A DNA stretch of 64,000 nt, taken from positions 62,001-126,000 of the forward strand of contig CAWFLX010000059.1 in NCBI GenBank assembly GCA_963816775.1. The letters run 5' to 3'. This DNA is from JAFAXD01 sp963816775 (GTDB lineage Bacteria; Pseudomonadota; Alphaproteobacteria; Rhizobiales; Xanthobacteraceae). Below the pieces are notes generated by a model. The model saw nothing but the letters and a program-made list of their open reading frames with translations. It made no database searches and had not been told where the DNA came from. This document shows positions 43,427 through 52,152 of this stretch, piece by piece. Position 1 is the stretch's first letter. Each line of letters opens with the position of its first letter. The translations under genes were made by a program, and so were the position numbers.

Positions 43427-45997
43427 TCACAACGTGCGCTGCACCTGCTCGACCCGGTAGCATTCGATCACGTCGCCGACGCGCATGTCCTGATAGTTCT
43501 CGAATGCCATGCCGCATTCCTGGCCGACCACCACCTCGCGCGCGTCATCCTTGAAGCGCTTGAGCTGGGAGAGCTTGCCCTCGTGAATGACGACGTTGTC
43601 GCGAATGAGCCGCACGTTGGCGCCGCGCTCGACCTTGCCGTCGGTGACGCGGCAGCCGGCGACCTTGCCGACTTTCGACACGCTGAAGATCTCCAGGATT
43701 TGCGCGTTGCCCAGCATGGTCTCGCGCAAGGTCGGCGCGAGCAGGCCCGACATTGCCTTCTTCACGTCGTCGACGAGGTCATAAATGATATTGTAGTAGC
43801 GGATCTCGACGCCGTCGCGTTCGGCCGCTTCGCGCGCCTCCTTGTGGGCGCGCACGTTGAAGCCGATGATCGCTGCATTCGATGCAGCCGCGAGCGTCAC
43901 GTCGGATTCCGCGATGCCGCCGGCCCCGGCGTAGAGGATGCGGGCGCCGACCTCCTCGGTGCCGAGCTTGTCGAGCGCGCCGACGATTGCCTCGATCGAG
44001 CCCTGCACGTCGCCCTTGATCACCAGCGGGAATTCCTTGCGCCCGGCGGTCTTGAGCTGGCTCATCATCTGCTCGAGCGAGCCGCGCATGCCGGTCGCCC
44101 GCGCCGCCATGTTGTCGCGCCGTTGGCGCGTGCGGTAGTTGGTGACTTCGCGGGCGCGCGCTTCGGTCTCGACTACGGCGAGACGATCGCCCGCTTCCGG
44201 AATGCCGGAAAAGCCGAGCACCTCAACCGGGGTCGAAGGCCCGGCCGCGTCCACGTGGGCGCCAGTATCGGAAATGAGCGCGCGCACGTGGCCCCATTCG
44301 GCGCCGGCCACGATGATGTCGCCAAGGTGCAGCGTTCCGCGTTGCACTAGCACGGTCGCGACCGGGCCGCGGCCACGATCGAGCTTGGCTTCGATCACGG
44401 TGCCTTCGGCGGCGCGCGCCGGGTTGGCCTTGAGGTCGAGAATTTCGGCTTGCAGGCCGATTGCTTCCAGGAGCTTGTCGAGGTTGGTCTTCTTGGTGGC
44501 CGAAACCTCGACGTCGAGCACGTCGCCGCCGAGCAATTCGACCTGCACTTCGTGCTGGAGGAGTTCCGAGCGCACCCGTTCGGGCTTAGCGTCCGGTTTG
44601 TCGATCTTGTTGATGGCGACGATCATCGGCACCTTGGCGGCCTTGGCGTGTTGGATCGCTTCGGCCGTCTGCGGCATGACGCCGTCGTCCGCCGCCACCA
44701 CCAGCACCACCAGGTCGGTGACCTTGGCGCCGCGCGCGCGCATTGCCGTGAAGGCGGCGTGGCCGGGCGTGTCGATGAAGGTGATCTTGTTGCCCGACGG
44801 CGCCGTCACCTGATAGGCGCCGATATGCTGGGTGATGCCGCCGGCTTCGCCGCCCGCCACGTCGGTGGTGCGGATGGCATCGAGCAGCGAGGTCTTGCCG
44901 TGGTCGACGTGGCCCATGATGGTCACGACCGGCGGACGCGGGGCGAGTGTTTCGGGCGCGTCGACCACGTCGAACACGCCTTCCTCGACGTCGGCCTCGG
45001 ACACGCGCCGCACGGTGTGGCCAAGCTCTTCGGCCAGGAGCTGGGCGGTATCGGCGTCGATCACGTCGGTAATCTTCGCCATCTGGCCCTGCTTCATCAA
45101 CAACTTGATCACATCGACGCCGCGCTCGGCCATGCGGTTGGCGAGTTCCTGGATGGTGATCGTCTCCGGAACGACCACCTCGCGCGCGATCTTTTCCTTG
45201 GCTTCGGCCTCGCGATGGCCGGTCATGCGCTGCACGCGCCGACGGAACGAGGCGACCGAGCGCTCGCGCACTTCGTCGGTCGAGAGCGCGGTCACCAGCG
45301 TGAGGCGCCCGCGCGATTTCTGCGCGCCAGGGCGTGCCGGTTTTGGCGCCGGTGCCGGTCGCGCGGCTCCAGCGCCGCTGCCACGGCGCGGGCGCGGCGC
45401 TTCGTCGTCGTCGACCTCGGGCTTGATTGAGCGCACGTCGATTGGCGTCTTGGGCTTTACCTCGTCGTCGCCGAAGCGCTTTTTGGCTTCCTGCTCGGCG
45501 CGCTTCTTGGTTTCCTCGTCGTGCTTGCGGCGGTCGTCCTCGTCGCGCTTGCGCGCTTCGGCGGCTTCGCGCTCGGCGTGTTCCTTGGATTCGCGGTCGG
45601 TGCGGCGGCGCGCTTCCTCTTCGGCGACTTTGCGCTCCTCGGCTTCACGCACCTTGGCGTCATCGAGCGCGTGCGCGCGCCGATCGCGCTCCTCGTCGGT
45701 CAACGTGCGCAGCACCACGCCCGATGCCTTGGGGGCGGCGGCGGGGGGTCTCGGTGCTGGGGCAACGGCGGCGCGCGACGGCGCCGGAGCCGCTTGCCGG
45801 GCAACCGGAGCCGATGGTGCCTCGATCTTGCCTTCGCCGGGGCCGATGCGACGCTTGACCTTCTCGACCACGACCGCCTTGGTGCGGCCGTGGCTGAAGC
45901 TCTGGCGCACGACGCCCTGCTCGACGCTGCGCTTGAGCGTCAGGGGTTTCGACGGTGCGACGGTCAGCTTTTCGCCGGGGTTCTTTGTCTCAGTCAT
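43427..45997 (-). CDS. infB: Translation initiation factor IF-2
   Basis: 856 residues. An N-terminal half rich in Lys, Arg, Glu and Ala is followed by the IF2N motif (VVPETITIQELANRMAERG). The GTPase domain has GHVDHGKTSLLDAI near residue 362, DTPGHAAFTAM and NKIDK. Later domains end in EQVQRTL. It brings initiator tRNA to the ribosome. Its start overlaps the ylxR stop by four bases. Confidence 0.95.
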   Translation of the reverse strand: MTETKNPGEKLTVAPSKPLTLKRSVEQGVVRQSFSHGRTKAVVVEKVKRRIGPGEGKIEAPSAPVARQAAPAPSRAAVAPAPRPPAAAPKASGVVLRTLTDEERDRRAHALDDAKVREAEERKVAEEEARRRTDRESKEHAEREAAEARKRDEDDRRKHDEETKKRAEQEAKKRFGDDEVKPKTPIDVRSIKPEVDDDEAPRPRRGSGAGAARPAPAPKPARPGAQKSRGRLTLVTALSTDEVRERSVASFRRRVQRMTGHREAEAKEKIAREVVVPETITIQELANRMAERGVDVIKLLMKQGQMAKITDVIDADTAQLLAEELGHTVRRVSEADVEEGVFDVVDAPETLAPRPPVVTIMGHVDHGKTSLLDAIRTTDVAGGEAGGITQHIGAYQVTAPSGNKITFIDTPGHAAFTAMRARGAKVTDLVVLVVAADDGVMPQTAEAIQHAKAAKVPMIVAINKIDKPDAKPERVRSELLQHEVQVELLGGDVLDVEVSATKKTNLDKLLEAIGLQAEILDLKANPARAAEGTVIEAKLDRGRGPVATVLVQRGTLHLGDIIVAGAEWGHVRALISDTGAHVDAAGPSTPVEVLGFSGIPEAGDRLAVVETEARAREVTNYRTRQRRDNMAARATGMRGSLEQMMSQLKTAGRKEFPLVIKGDVQGSIEAIVGALDKLGTEEVGARILYAGAGGIAESDVTLAAASNAAIIGFNVRAHKEAREAAERDGVEIRYYNIIYDLVDDVKKAMSGLLAPTLRETMLGNAQILEIFSVSKVGKVAGCRVTDGKVERGANVRLIRDNVVIHEGKLSQLKRFKDDAREVVVGQECGMAFENYQDMRVGDVIECYRVEQVQRTL

Positions 45998-46788
45998 TCC
46001 GTTCCCAGTTCCGAGGCAGCGTGAGGCTGCACCGTTTCAGTGCCGGCGCGAGTTGGCTCATCGCCGTCTTCGTTCGCTCGATATCGCTCAAGGGTGCGCC
46101 AGCGGGCGAGGAAGCTATCGCCTTCCCGGCCGCCGAGCAGGGCTGCATGTACCACACTTGGCCGCCCCAATGCCAAACCCAATTGGGACGCGGTAAACAT
46201 GCGCACAAGGGGGAAGGGCCGCCCTGCTTGCGTGCCAGAAAGCTTGCGCACGCCGTCAGGCGAAGCCTCGGCCGCATGGATCAGGGCCACGAGGCGGCCC
46301 GAGCCGATGGCGCTGTCGACCCGCTCAAATCCTGCCGCGACACGCCCGCCCTTGTTGGCCATTGCGAGCGCGTCCAGCGCCGCGCGGGTGAGCAGCCGAT
46401 CGACCAGATCCAACAGGTCAGCCGGTATCCGAATGCTCTCCTTCAAGCCCCGCGCGAAGGCACCCCGCTTGACCGCTTTTTCCAGGGCCGAGCGGGTTGC
46501 GGTCACCCAAACGCCGCGGCCGGGCAGCTTGCGTTTAATATCGGGAACGAGCGTGCCGTCCGGCCCGGCGACGAACCGGATGAGTTCATCGACCGGTTTT
46601 GCAGCGCGGGCGACCACACAGAAGCGCTCGGTGCCGCCACTGCGCGGACCGTGATCACCTTCCTCGTCATGCCCCGCGAAAGTGGGGCCCCCAGGAACCG
46701 CGGACACCCGATCAGTCGGTACTGGGTCGCCCGCTTTCGCGGGCGATGACGGCTCAGGGGTGTGGGGAAACGCTGTCATCAAAAGCAA
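45994..46788 (-). CDS. ylxR: YlxR-domain RNA-binding protein with L7Ae-like C-terminus
   Basis: About 264 residues. The YlxR (DUF448) fold is TERFCVVARAAKPVDELIRFV, DIKRKLPGRGVWVTATRSAL; an L7Ae-like domain follows with NKGGRVAAGFERVDSAI and FPLVRMFTASQLGLALGRPS. This protein sits between nusA and infB in most proteobacteria. The start at 46788 is 15 bases after nusA. Between the start and the YlxR fold the frame passes through an 85-base palindromic repeat (46666-46750), which codes for a stretch containing SSPAKAGDPVP. The GTG or ATG choice is ambiguous (46788 or 46779). Confidence 0.85.
   Translation of the reverse strand: MLLMTAFPHTPEPSSPAKAGDPVPTDRVSAVPGGPTFAGHDEEGDHGPRSGGTERFCVVARAAKPVDELIRFVAGPDGTLVPDIKRKLPGRGVWVTATRSALEKAVKRGAFARGLKESIRIPADLLDLVDRLLTRAALDALAMANKGGRVAAGFERVDSAIGSGRLVALIHAAEASPDGVRKLSGTQAGRPFPLVRMFTASQLGLALGRPSVVHAALLGGREGDSFLARWRTLERYRANEDGDEPTRAGTETVQPHAASELGTE
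46666..46750. repeat. Palindromic element inside the ylxR reading frame
   Basis: Starts GTCATGCCCCGCG and ends CGCGGGCGATGAC, with GCGAAAGTGGGG and CCCGCTTTCGCGGG arms. A distant member of the GTCAT...ATGAC class. It lies wholly within the 5' part of ylxR, in frame and without stop codons. Confidence 0.75.
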
Positions 46789-46803
46789 TCCGGGTGCACC
46801 CGT

Positions 46804-48417
46804 TCACTCAGCCGGCGCAGCCTCTTCGGCCGGCGCCTCGTCTTCGGTGGCGGTCATAGCGGTGAGGTCGGCCTCGCTGATCCAGCCGGCCTTAACGCGG
46901 GCCTGCATGATCATCGCCTCGCACTCGGCGCGGGTGATCTCGAAGCCTTCGAGCGCGCCCGCGTGGTGCACAGTCTCGTTGTCCTTACGCTCGCTCCAGC
47001 CGGCGAGATCGTCGGTAGCGCAGCCGGCGAGGTCCTCGATCGTCTTGACGTCGTTCTCGCCGAGCGCAACCAGCATCTCGGTTGTTATGCCGGGGATGTC
47101 CCTCAGCGTATCCTCGACGCCGAGCTCGGTGCGGCGCGCATCGAGCTGCGCTTCGATCTGCGCCAGATAATCGCGGGCGCGCTCCTGCAATTCGCGCGCG
47201 GTCTCCTCGTCGAAGCCCTCGATCGAGCCGAGTTCTTTCTCGTCCACGTAAGCAAGTTCTTTGACCGACGTGAAGCCTTCCGAGGCGAGCAGCTGGCCGA
47301 CCACCTCGTCGAGGTTGAGCGCATCGATGAACATCTTGGTGCGCTTCTCGAACTCGGCCTGGCGGCGCTCGGACTCTTCCTGCTCGGTGAGAATGTCGAT
47401 GTCCCAGCCGGTCAGCTGGGAGGCGAGCCGGACGTTCTGGCCGCGCCGGCCGATCGCGAGCGAGAGTTGCTGATCGGGCACCACCACGGCAATGCGCTCC
47501 TTGTCCTCGTCGAGCACCACCTTGGCGACCTCGGCGGGGGCGAGCGCGTTGACCACGAAGGTCGCGATGTCCATTGACCACGGAATAATGTCGATCTTCT
47601 CGCCTTGCAGCTCGTTGACCACGGCCTGCACGCGCGAGCCGCGCATGCCGACGCAGGCGCCGACCGGATCGACCGAGGAATCGCGCGAGATCACCGCGAT
47701 CTTCGCGCGCGAGCCCGGGTCGCGCGCCACCGCCTTCACCTCGACGATGCCGTCGTAAATCTCCGGCACCTCCTGGGCGAACAGCTTGGCCATGAACTGT
47801 GGATGGGTGCGCGACAGGAAGATCTGGGGACCGCGCGCCTCGCGCCGCACGTCGTAGATGTAGGCACGCACCCGATCGCCGTTGCGCAGCGTCTCGCGTG
47901 GCAGCATCTCGTCGCGCCGGATGATGGCTTCGCCGCGGCCGAGATCGACCACCACGTTGCCGTATTCCACGCGCTTGACGATGCCGTTGACGATGTCGCC
48001 GATGCGGTCCTTGAATTCCTGATACTGGCGGTCGCGCTCGGCTTCGCGCACCTTCTGCACGATCACCTGCTTGGCGGACTGCGCGGCGATGCGGCCATAT
48101 TCGAGCGGCGGCAGCGTGTCGGCGATAGTGTCGCCGACCTGGGCCGCCGGATTGTGCCGGCGCGCGTCCTCGAGCGTGATCTGGGTCGCCGGGTTCTCGA
48201 CCGCATCGACGACGAGCAGATGGCGGAACAGCCGAAGCTCCCCGCTCTTGGGATTGAGCTCGGCGCGCACCTCGGTCTCGCTGCCGTAGCGCGACTTGGC
48301 GGCCTTTGCGATCGCATCCTCCATGGCGGTGATGACGATTGAGCGGTCGATCGACTTTTCGCGGGCGACCGCGTCGGCGATCTGCAGGAGTTCGAGCTTA
48401 TTGGCGCTGACGGCCAT
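46804..48417 (-). CDS. nusA: Transcription termination/antitermination protein NusA
   Basis: 537 residues. N-terminal RNA-polymerase-binding domain, S1 domain (GDIVNGIVKRVEYGNVVVDLG), two KH domains (with VDPVGACVGMRGSRVQAVV and LAIGRRGQNVRLASQL), then two C-terminal acidic helix-hairpin-helix repeats found in proteobacteria. NusA promotes pausing and intrinsic termination and takes part in antitermination. Second gene of the operon. An intrinsic terminator in the leader at 49163 could be a target of the protein. Confidence 0.95.
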   Translation of the reverse strand: MAVSANKLELLQIADAVAREKSIDRSIVITAMEDAIAKAAKSRYGSETEVRAELNPKSGELRLFRHLLVVDAVENPATQITLEDARRHNPAAQVGDTIADTLPPLEYGRIAAQSAKQVIVQKVREAERDRQYQEFKDRIGDIVNGIVKRVEYGNVVVDLGRGEAIIRRDEMLPRETLRNGDRVRAYIYDVRREARGPQIFLSRTHPQFMAKLFAQEVPEIYDGIVEVKAVARDPGSRAKIAVISRDSSVDPVGACVGMRGSRVQAVVNELQGEKIDIIPWSMDIATFVVNALAPAEVAKVVLDEDKERIAVVVPDQQLSLAIGRRGQNVRLASQLTGWDIDILTEQEESERRQAEFEKRTKMFIDALNLDEVVGQLLASEGFTSVKELAYVDEKELGSIEGFDEETARELQERARDYLAQIEAQLDARRTELGVEDTLRDIPGITTEMLVALGENDVKTIEDLAGCATDDLAGWSERKDNETVHHAGALEGFEITRAECEAMIMQARVKAGWISEADLTAMTATEDEAPAEEAAPAE

Positions 48418-48419
48418 CG

Positions 48420-49064
48420 TCAGTCTCCTTTGGTTGATCGGTGCGCCGGCCCCGTTTCGTGGGCGGCGTGTTCGTGGTGTTGTCCGTTGGCGGGTTCAAT
48501 CTCCGCGGCTTTTTGCGCAGCTTTGCCCCGCCGCAGCGATTCCGCGATCAGCGCATCGGTGAGGACCAGGCGCGCCTCGCTCATGTCGTCGATCGGGATC
48601 AGCGTTTCCTCGCCGGTGTCCTCGCTCTTGAGCCGCGCCGCCTCGCCCGTGACGCCCAGCAGGATGCCGCGGAAGCGCTTGCGGCCGGCCAGCGCAACGT
48701 TGAGTTCGACCTTCATCACGTGACCGGCGTAGCGCTCGAAATCCGAGCGCCGCACCAGCGGCCGGTCGATTCCCGGTGAAGACAGTTCGAGCCGATAGGC
48801 GCTATCGACCGGATCGGCGGCATCGAGCACGGGCGAGAGCGCGCGCGAGGCGCGTTCGCAGTCGCCGACCGATATGGTGCCGTCCGGCCGCTCGGCCATG
48901 ATCTGCACGGTTTGGCCGGCGGAGCCCGAGACGCGCACCCGCACCAGCCGCAAGCCGAGGCTTTCGAGCACCGGCGCCGCGAGCGCGGCGACGCGCGCCG
49001 AGATCCCGGTCTCGGTCACGAGCCGGGGCTCGTTGAGTTGTTGTTCGCTCGCAGCGTCTGTCAT
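48420..49064 (-). CDS. rimP: Ribosome maturation factor RimP
   Basis: About 214 residues from the ATG at 49064. RimP features are LAAPVLESLGLRLVRVRVSG, VGDCERASRALSPVLDAADPV, YRLELSSPGIDRPLVRRSDF and the C-terminal SH3-like GRKRFRGILLGVTGE. It helps assemble the 30S subunit. It ends two bases before nusA. The C-terminal tail is longer than usual and His-rich. The longer frame to 49319 includes the leader and is not translated. Confidence 0.93.
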   Translation of the reverse strand: MTDAASEQQLNEPRLVTETGISARVAALAAPVLESLGLRLVRVRVSGSAGQTVQIMAERPDGTISVGDCERASRALSPVLDAADPVDSAYRLELSSPGIDRPLVRRSDFERYAGHVMKVELNVALAGRKRFRGILLGVTGEAARLKSEDTGEETLIPIDDMSEARLVLTDALIAESLRRGKAAQKAAEIEPANGQHHEHAAHETGPAHRSTKGD

Positions 49065-49162
49065 GCTCAATGGGCCGACCGCGTCGGCAATTCTTCCATC
49101 GCTACAACGCGTGAAAATTCCCGCCCGGTTCCAGGCGTGCCGGCTCCGGCGCGCGCCGGTAA

Positions 49163-49195
49163 TAAAAAAGAGCGGGTCCCGGGCGGGGCCCACTC
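49163..49195 (-). terminator. Intrinsic terminator in the leader of rimP
   Basis: On the minus strand an 11-bp stem with one mismatch and one GU pair (49185-49195 with 49170-49180), GCCC loop, followed by six U at 49164-49169. It lies between the promoter at 49253-49280 and the rimP start, so it is in the leader, not after a gene. It can give a short RNA or attenuate the operon. Confidence 0.65.
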
Positions 49196-49231
49196 TCATA
49201 AGAACCGATCGGACCATCCGACCGTTATGAG
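49195..49231 (-). promoter_or_regulatory. Leader hairpin upstream of the terminator
   Basis: Nested stems CTCATAA/TTATGAG (49195-49201, 49225-49231) and an inner 8-bp stem (49206-49213 with 49217-49224, one GU pair on the RNA). It abuts the terminator stem, sharing base 49195, so the two probably form in sequence as the leader is transcribed. Confidence 0.55.
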
Positions 49232-49252
49232 GTATCCTTAATGGATGCGCGG

Positions 49253-49280
49253 AATATAGCGATTTAGCGGCCTCGTGCAA
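49253..49280 (-). promoter_or_regulatory. Sigma-70 promoter of the rimP-to-pnp operon
   Basis: On the minus strand -35 TTGCAC (49275-49280) and -10 TATATT (49253-49258) with a 16-base spacer. The start is expected near 49247, about 180 bases before the rimP ATG, leaving room for the hairpin and terminator. Confidence 0.65.
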
Positions 49281-49631
49281 GTGCCCGGCAGCATGGTTTT
49301 GCATGCCATTCGGGCGCATTTTCAGCGCGCTTCCCGGGGTGATTGCGAACGCTGGCGCGACGCAGGCGCCGCTCCCGGCCCCGCCTCAGGATCGGATCCG
49401 GAAACGCCCTTGGCGGGCTTGGGAGAAGGAAAATAATATATATTATTTATGATGTCTAATGTTTTTTGGCGGAGCTGACTCCCAGAACGTCGGACCGGGC
49501 ACGACGGGAACCCAACGTCGCCTGAACCCGTTGTCGAATAAGCGCGACCAATGAGCAGTCTCCCGCCCGTTGAACCACCGGCGCGGCGACACAATGCATG
49601 ACCCGCGGTCGTTGAACCGGAGGCGTGACCC
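49281..49631. other. Intergenic region with no gene seen
   Basis: Between the rimP promoter and the next gene on the plus strand. It contains an AT-rich patch (TAATATATATTATT near 49434-49447) and no ORF I would support. The AT-rich patch could be part of a plus-strand promoter for the small secreted protein. Confidence 0.4.
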
Positions 49632-49898
49632 ATGACCACGAAATTACTGATGCTGACGGCAGGGCTATTGCTGGCCGGGACGTCCTACGCATTGTCCTAC
49701 GACCTGACCAGCGACCCCGATGCCACGATGACGCAGGAACAGAAACTCGGCCCCAACGTGCGCACGCAGCGCGTATGGAACGAGATCTACATCCAGAAGT
49801 ACGGCAACTATTATCGCTACGGGCGCTACCGCGCGTTATCGATATCGATAGTACGCGTTCTGTCGGCTTGCGGATCACTCACCGGTCCGCGGCGCTGA
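49632..49898 (+). CDS. Small secreted protein, possibly frameshifted near the C-terminus
   Basis: 88 residues with a signal peptide (LLMLTAGLLLAGTSYALS). The mature part has QEQKLGPNVRTQRVWNEIYIQKYGNYYRYGRYRA. GGAG lies before the ATG. The last about 20 residues (SISIVRVLSACGSLTGPRR) overlap the end of the minus-strand TctC gene and look random, so a frameshift or an earlier true end is possible. Function unknown. Confidence 0.5.
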   Translation: MTTKLLMLTAGLLLAGTSYALSYDLTSDPDATMTQEQKLGPNVRTQRVWNEIYIQKYGNYYRYGRYRALSISIVRVLSACGSLTGPRR

Positions 49899-50862
49899 CG
49901 CCGGCGAACCTTATCACCCTGGCCCACTTCTCGGTCTCATCGGCGATCAGCAGGCCGAACTGCGCGGGCGTCATCGCAATTGGCGCGCTCGCCATCTCGG
50001 CAAAGCGCGCCTGCAGCGCCGGATCGGCAAGAGCCGCGTTGATCGTGGTGTTGAGAAGCGCCACGATCTCGGTCGGCGTCTCCTTTGGAGCGCCGATGCC
50101 GAACCAGGAACTGACTTCGTAGCCCGGCACGAACTCTGCGAGCGCCGGCACGTCCGGCAGGGCCGGTGAGCGTGCCGCGCTCGTCACCGCCAATGCCCGG
50201 ATTTTCCCAGCCCGGATGTGTTCGAGCGAGGTCGGCAGGTTGTCGAACACGACCTGCACCTGGCCAGCCAGGAGGTCGGTCATGGCCGGCGCCGCGCCGC
50301 GATACGGCACGTGAACGAGGTTGAGGCCGGTCATCATCTTGAACATCTCGACCGCCATGTGGCCGGGCGTACCGTTACCCGCCGAGGCGATATTGATCGC
50401 GCCGGGGTTTGCCCTGGCGTAGCTGATGAAGTCCGGAACCGTCGTCGCCGCGACTGAAGGATTGAGATCCATGGCGAGCGGTCCGCGGATCAGGCCCGCG
50501 ACCGGCGCGATATCGCGGACGAAATTGAAATTCAGCCGCTCGTAGAGTGTCGCATTGACGGTGTTGGCGACGCTGACCAGGAGCAACGTGTATCCGTCCG
50601 CAGGCGCGCGCACGACCGCCTCGGTGCCGATGTTGGTGCCAGCGCCGGGACGGTTCTCGACGATGAACTGCTGACCAAGACGCTCGGAGAGCCATTGCGC
50701 GATCAGGCGCGCCGTGATGTCGGCCGCGCCGCCCGGTGGAAATCCGACGATCAGATGAACCGGCCGGATCGGGTAATCGAGGGCCATGGCGACGCGCGCA
50801 AGCGCGCACGCGACCGCGCTGCCGGCGGCAAGACGAAGAAACTGGCGGCGCGCGAAGATCAT
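49879..50862 (-). CDS. TctC/Bug-family solute receptor
   Basis: About 327 residues from the ATG at 50862 (MIFARRQFLRLAAGSAVAC), a twin-arginine-like signal ending VAMALD. Family marks: YPIRPVHLIVGFPPGGAAD, NRPGAGTNIGTEAVV, ADGYTLL and HVPYRGAAPAM. The longer frame to 50997 reads through the P1 palindrome and is not used. One of three TctC genes in this part of the window, none with membrane subunits. Confidence 0.88.
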   Translation of the reverse strand: MIFARRQFLRLAAGSAVACALARVAMALDYPIRPVHLIVGFPPGGAADITARLIAQWLSERLGQQFIVENRPGAGTNIGTEAVVRAPADGYTLLLVSVANTVNATLYERLNFNFVRDIAPVAGLIRGPLAMDLNPSVAATTVPDFISYARANPGAINIASAGNGTPGHMAVEMFKMMTGLNLVHVPYRGAAPAMTDLLAGQVQVVFDNLPTSLEHIRAGKIRALAVTSAARSPALPDVPALAEFVPGYEVSSWFGIGAPKETPTEIVALLNTTINAALADPALQARFAEMASAPIAMTPAQFGLLIADETEKWARVIRFAGVSAADR

Positions 50863-50933
50863 CGGGCGTCCTAAGTGAACGATTTCCGATGTTGGCGGTT
50901 CATGCCAAGGCTGGCAATCGACTTGAGCCGGAC

Positions 50934-51007
50934 TAGTGCCCCGTTTCCGAAGTTCGTGATACATCGCGGCACCCTCTGACACGAACTTCGGAAACAAAGG
51001 GGCACTA
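50934..51007. repeat. Long palindromic element P1, copy B
   Basis: Near-identical to 37818-37891 (for example GATACATCGC here, GATAGATCGC there). It lies between two divergent TctC genes, followed by GCAAGTATTTGATTC and P2. Confidence 0.85.
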
Positions 51008-51022
51008 GCAAGTATTTGATTC

Positions 51023-51099
51023 TAGTGCCGCTTATCGATTTGAAGTTCCTGGAGTAGCTTGCGGCAGGTGATGCAGGAACTTCAAATCGGCGACACTAG
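51023..51099. repeat. Long palindromic element P2, copy B
   Basis: Same arms as copy A (CGATTTGAAGTTCCTG and CAGGAACTTCAAATCG). The two copies differ at a few loop positions. P1 and P2 are 15 bases apart here and 125 bases apart in copy A. Confidence 0.85.
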
Positions 51100-51180
51100 C
51101 GCGTTACGCGCCGCATCAATGGAGGCATTGTAGCGCGTCAAATCGCATGCTTTCCTGATCGGCGGGGGAAGGAGATCGGC

Positions 51181-52149
51181 ATGCCTCGCCTTTTCCTCTT
51201 CGCCGGAATGCTCGCGATCGCGCTCGGCGATCCTACTGCTGCGCGCGCACAGGACCACTATCCGTCGCGTCCGGTGCGGATTATTGTGTCGACCCCGGCT
51301 GCGTCATCGCCTGACATCCGCGCGCGCATTCTGGCCGACGAGCTCGGCAAGACCTGGGGCCGGCCGGTGGTGGTCGAAAACCGCGCTGGGGGCGGCGGTC
51401 TCATCGGCGCGCAGGTGGTGATCTCCGCCGAACCCGATGGCTATACCCTGCTCGGCGCCTCGGCGTCGACGTTCACCATTCTGCCGGCGCAGAGCGAGAA
51501 GCTCGCAATCGACGTCAATCGCGATCTCGTGCCGGTCGCGCTCATCGCCAGCGAAGGCATGGTGCTGGCGGTGTCGCCCAAGCTCGGCGTCGCGTCGCTC
51601 GCCGATCTGATCGCGCTCGCCAAGAACGAGCCCTACCGCATCGTGATCGGCACCAATCCGGCCGGCTCGCTGCCGCATCTCGCCGCGCGCCTGTTGGCTC
51701 GCCTCACGAACGCGCCGATCACGGTCGTTCCATCAACAGGCGGCACCAACGAAGCGATCAAGGAAATCATCGGCGGGAGGGTTCACGCGGTGATCGACTC
51801 GCTGCCGGCGCTGCGCGGTGCGACCGACGCCGGCGAGATCAAGCCGCTCGCGATCCTGCTGCCGCGGCGCTTGCCCTCAAAGCCCGACCTGCCGGCCGCC
51901 GCGGAGACGGTGCCAGGGCTTACGGCAATCGGCTGGCAGGCGATTTCGGTGCGCGCCGGAACGCCGCAGGCGCTGGTGACGAAGCTTGGCGAAGACCTGC
52001 GCACGACCATGACGCGGCCTGACGCTCGGGCGCGGTTGGATCGGATCGGCACGCCGTTTACGCCGATCTTCGGCGCCGACGTCGCACGCTTCATCGAGGG
52101 CGAGCAGAAACTCTGGTGGCCGATCGTGAAGGAGGCGGCGGCGAGGTGA
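51181..52149 (+). CDS. TctC/Bug-family solute receptor
   Basis: 322 residues. Signal peptide to AARAQ, then YPSRPVRIIVSTPAASSPD, NRAGGGGLIGAQVV, PDGYTLL. The second half is more divergent: the usual HVPYRG is replaced by VVPSTGGTNEAI, so ligand contacts may differ from its neighbours. Solitary receptor; transcribed away from the TctC gene at 49879. Confidence 0.85.
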   Translation: MPRLFLFAGMLAIALGDPTAARAQDHYPSRPVRIIVSTPAASSPDIRARILADELGKTWGRPVVVENRAGGGGLIGAQVVISAEPDGYTLLGASASTFTILPAQSEKLAIDVNRDLVPVALIASEGMVLAVSPKLGVASLADLIALAKNEPYRIVIGTNPAGSLPHLAARLLARLTNAPITVVPSTGGTNEAIKEIIGGRVHAVIDSLPALRGATDAGEIKPLAILLPRRLPSKPDLPAAAETVPGLTAIGWQAISVRAGTPQALVTKLGEDLRTTMTRPDARARLDRIGTPFTPIFGADVARFIEGEQKLWWPIVKEAAAR

Positions 52150-52152
52150 TCT

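Noticed and set aside
43583..46196. Several long plus-strand frames
   Set aside because: Antisense to infB, whose GTPase motifs are complete.
49163..49231. Mutually exclusive terminator/antiterminator stems
   Set aside because: The two stems share only base 49195; they can form together, so a classical switch is not shown.
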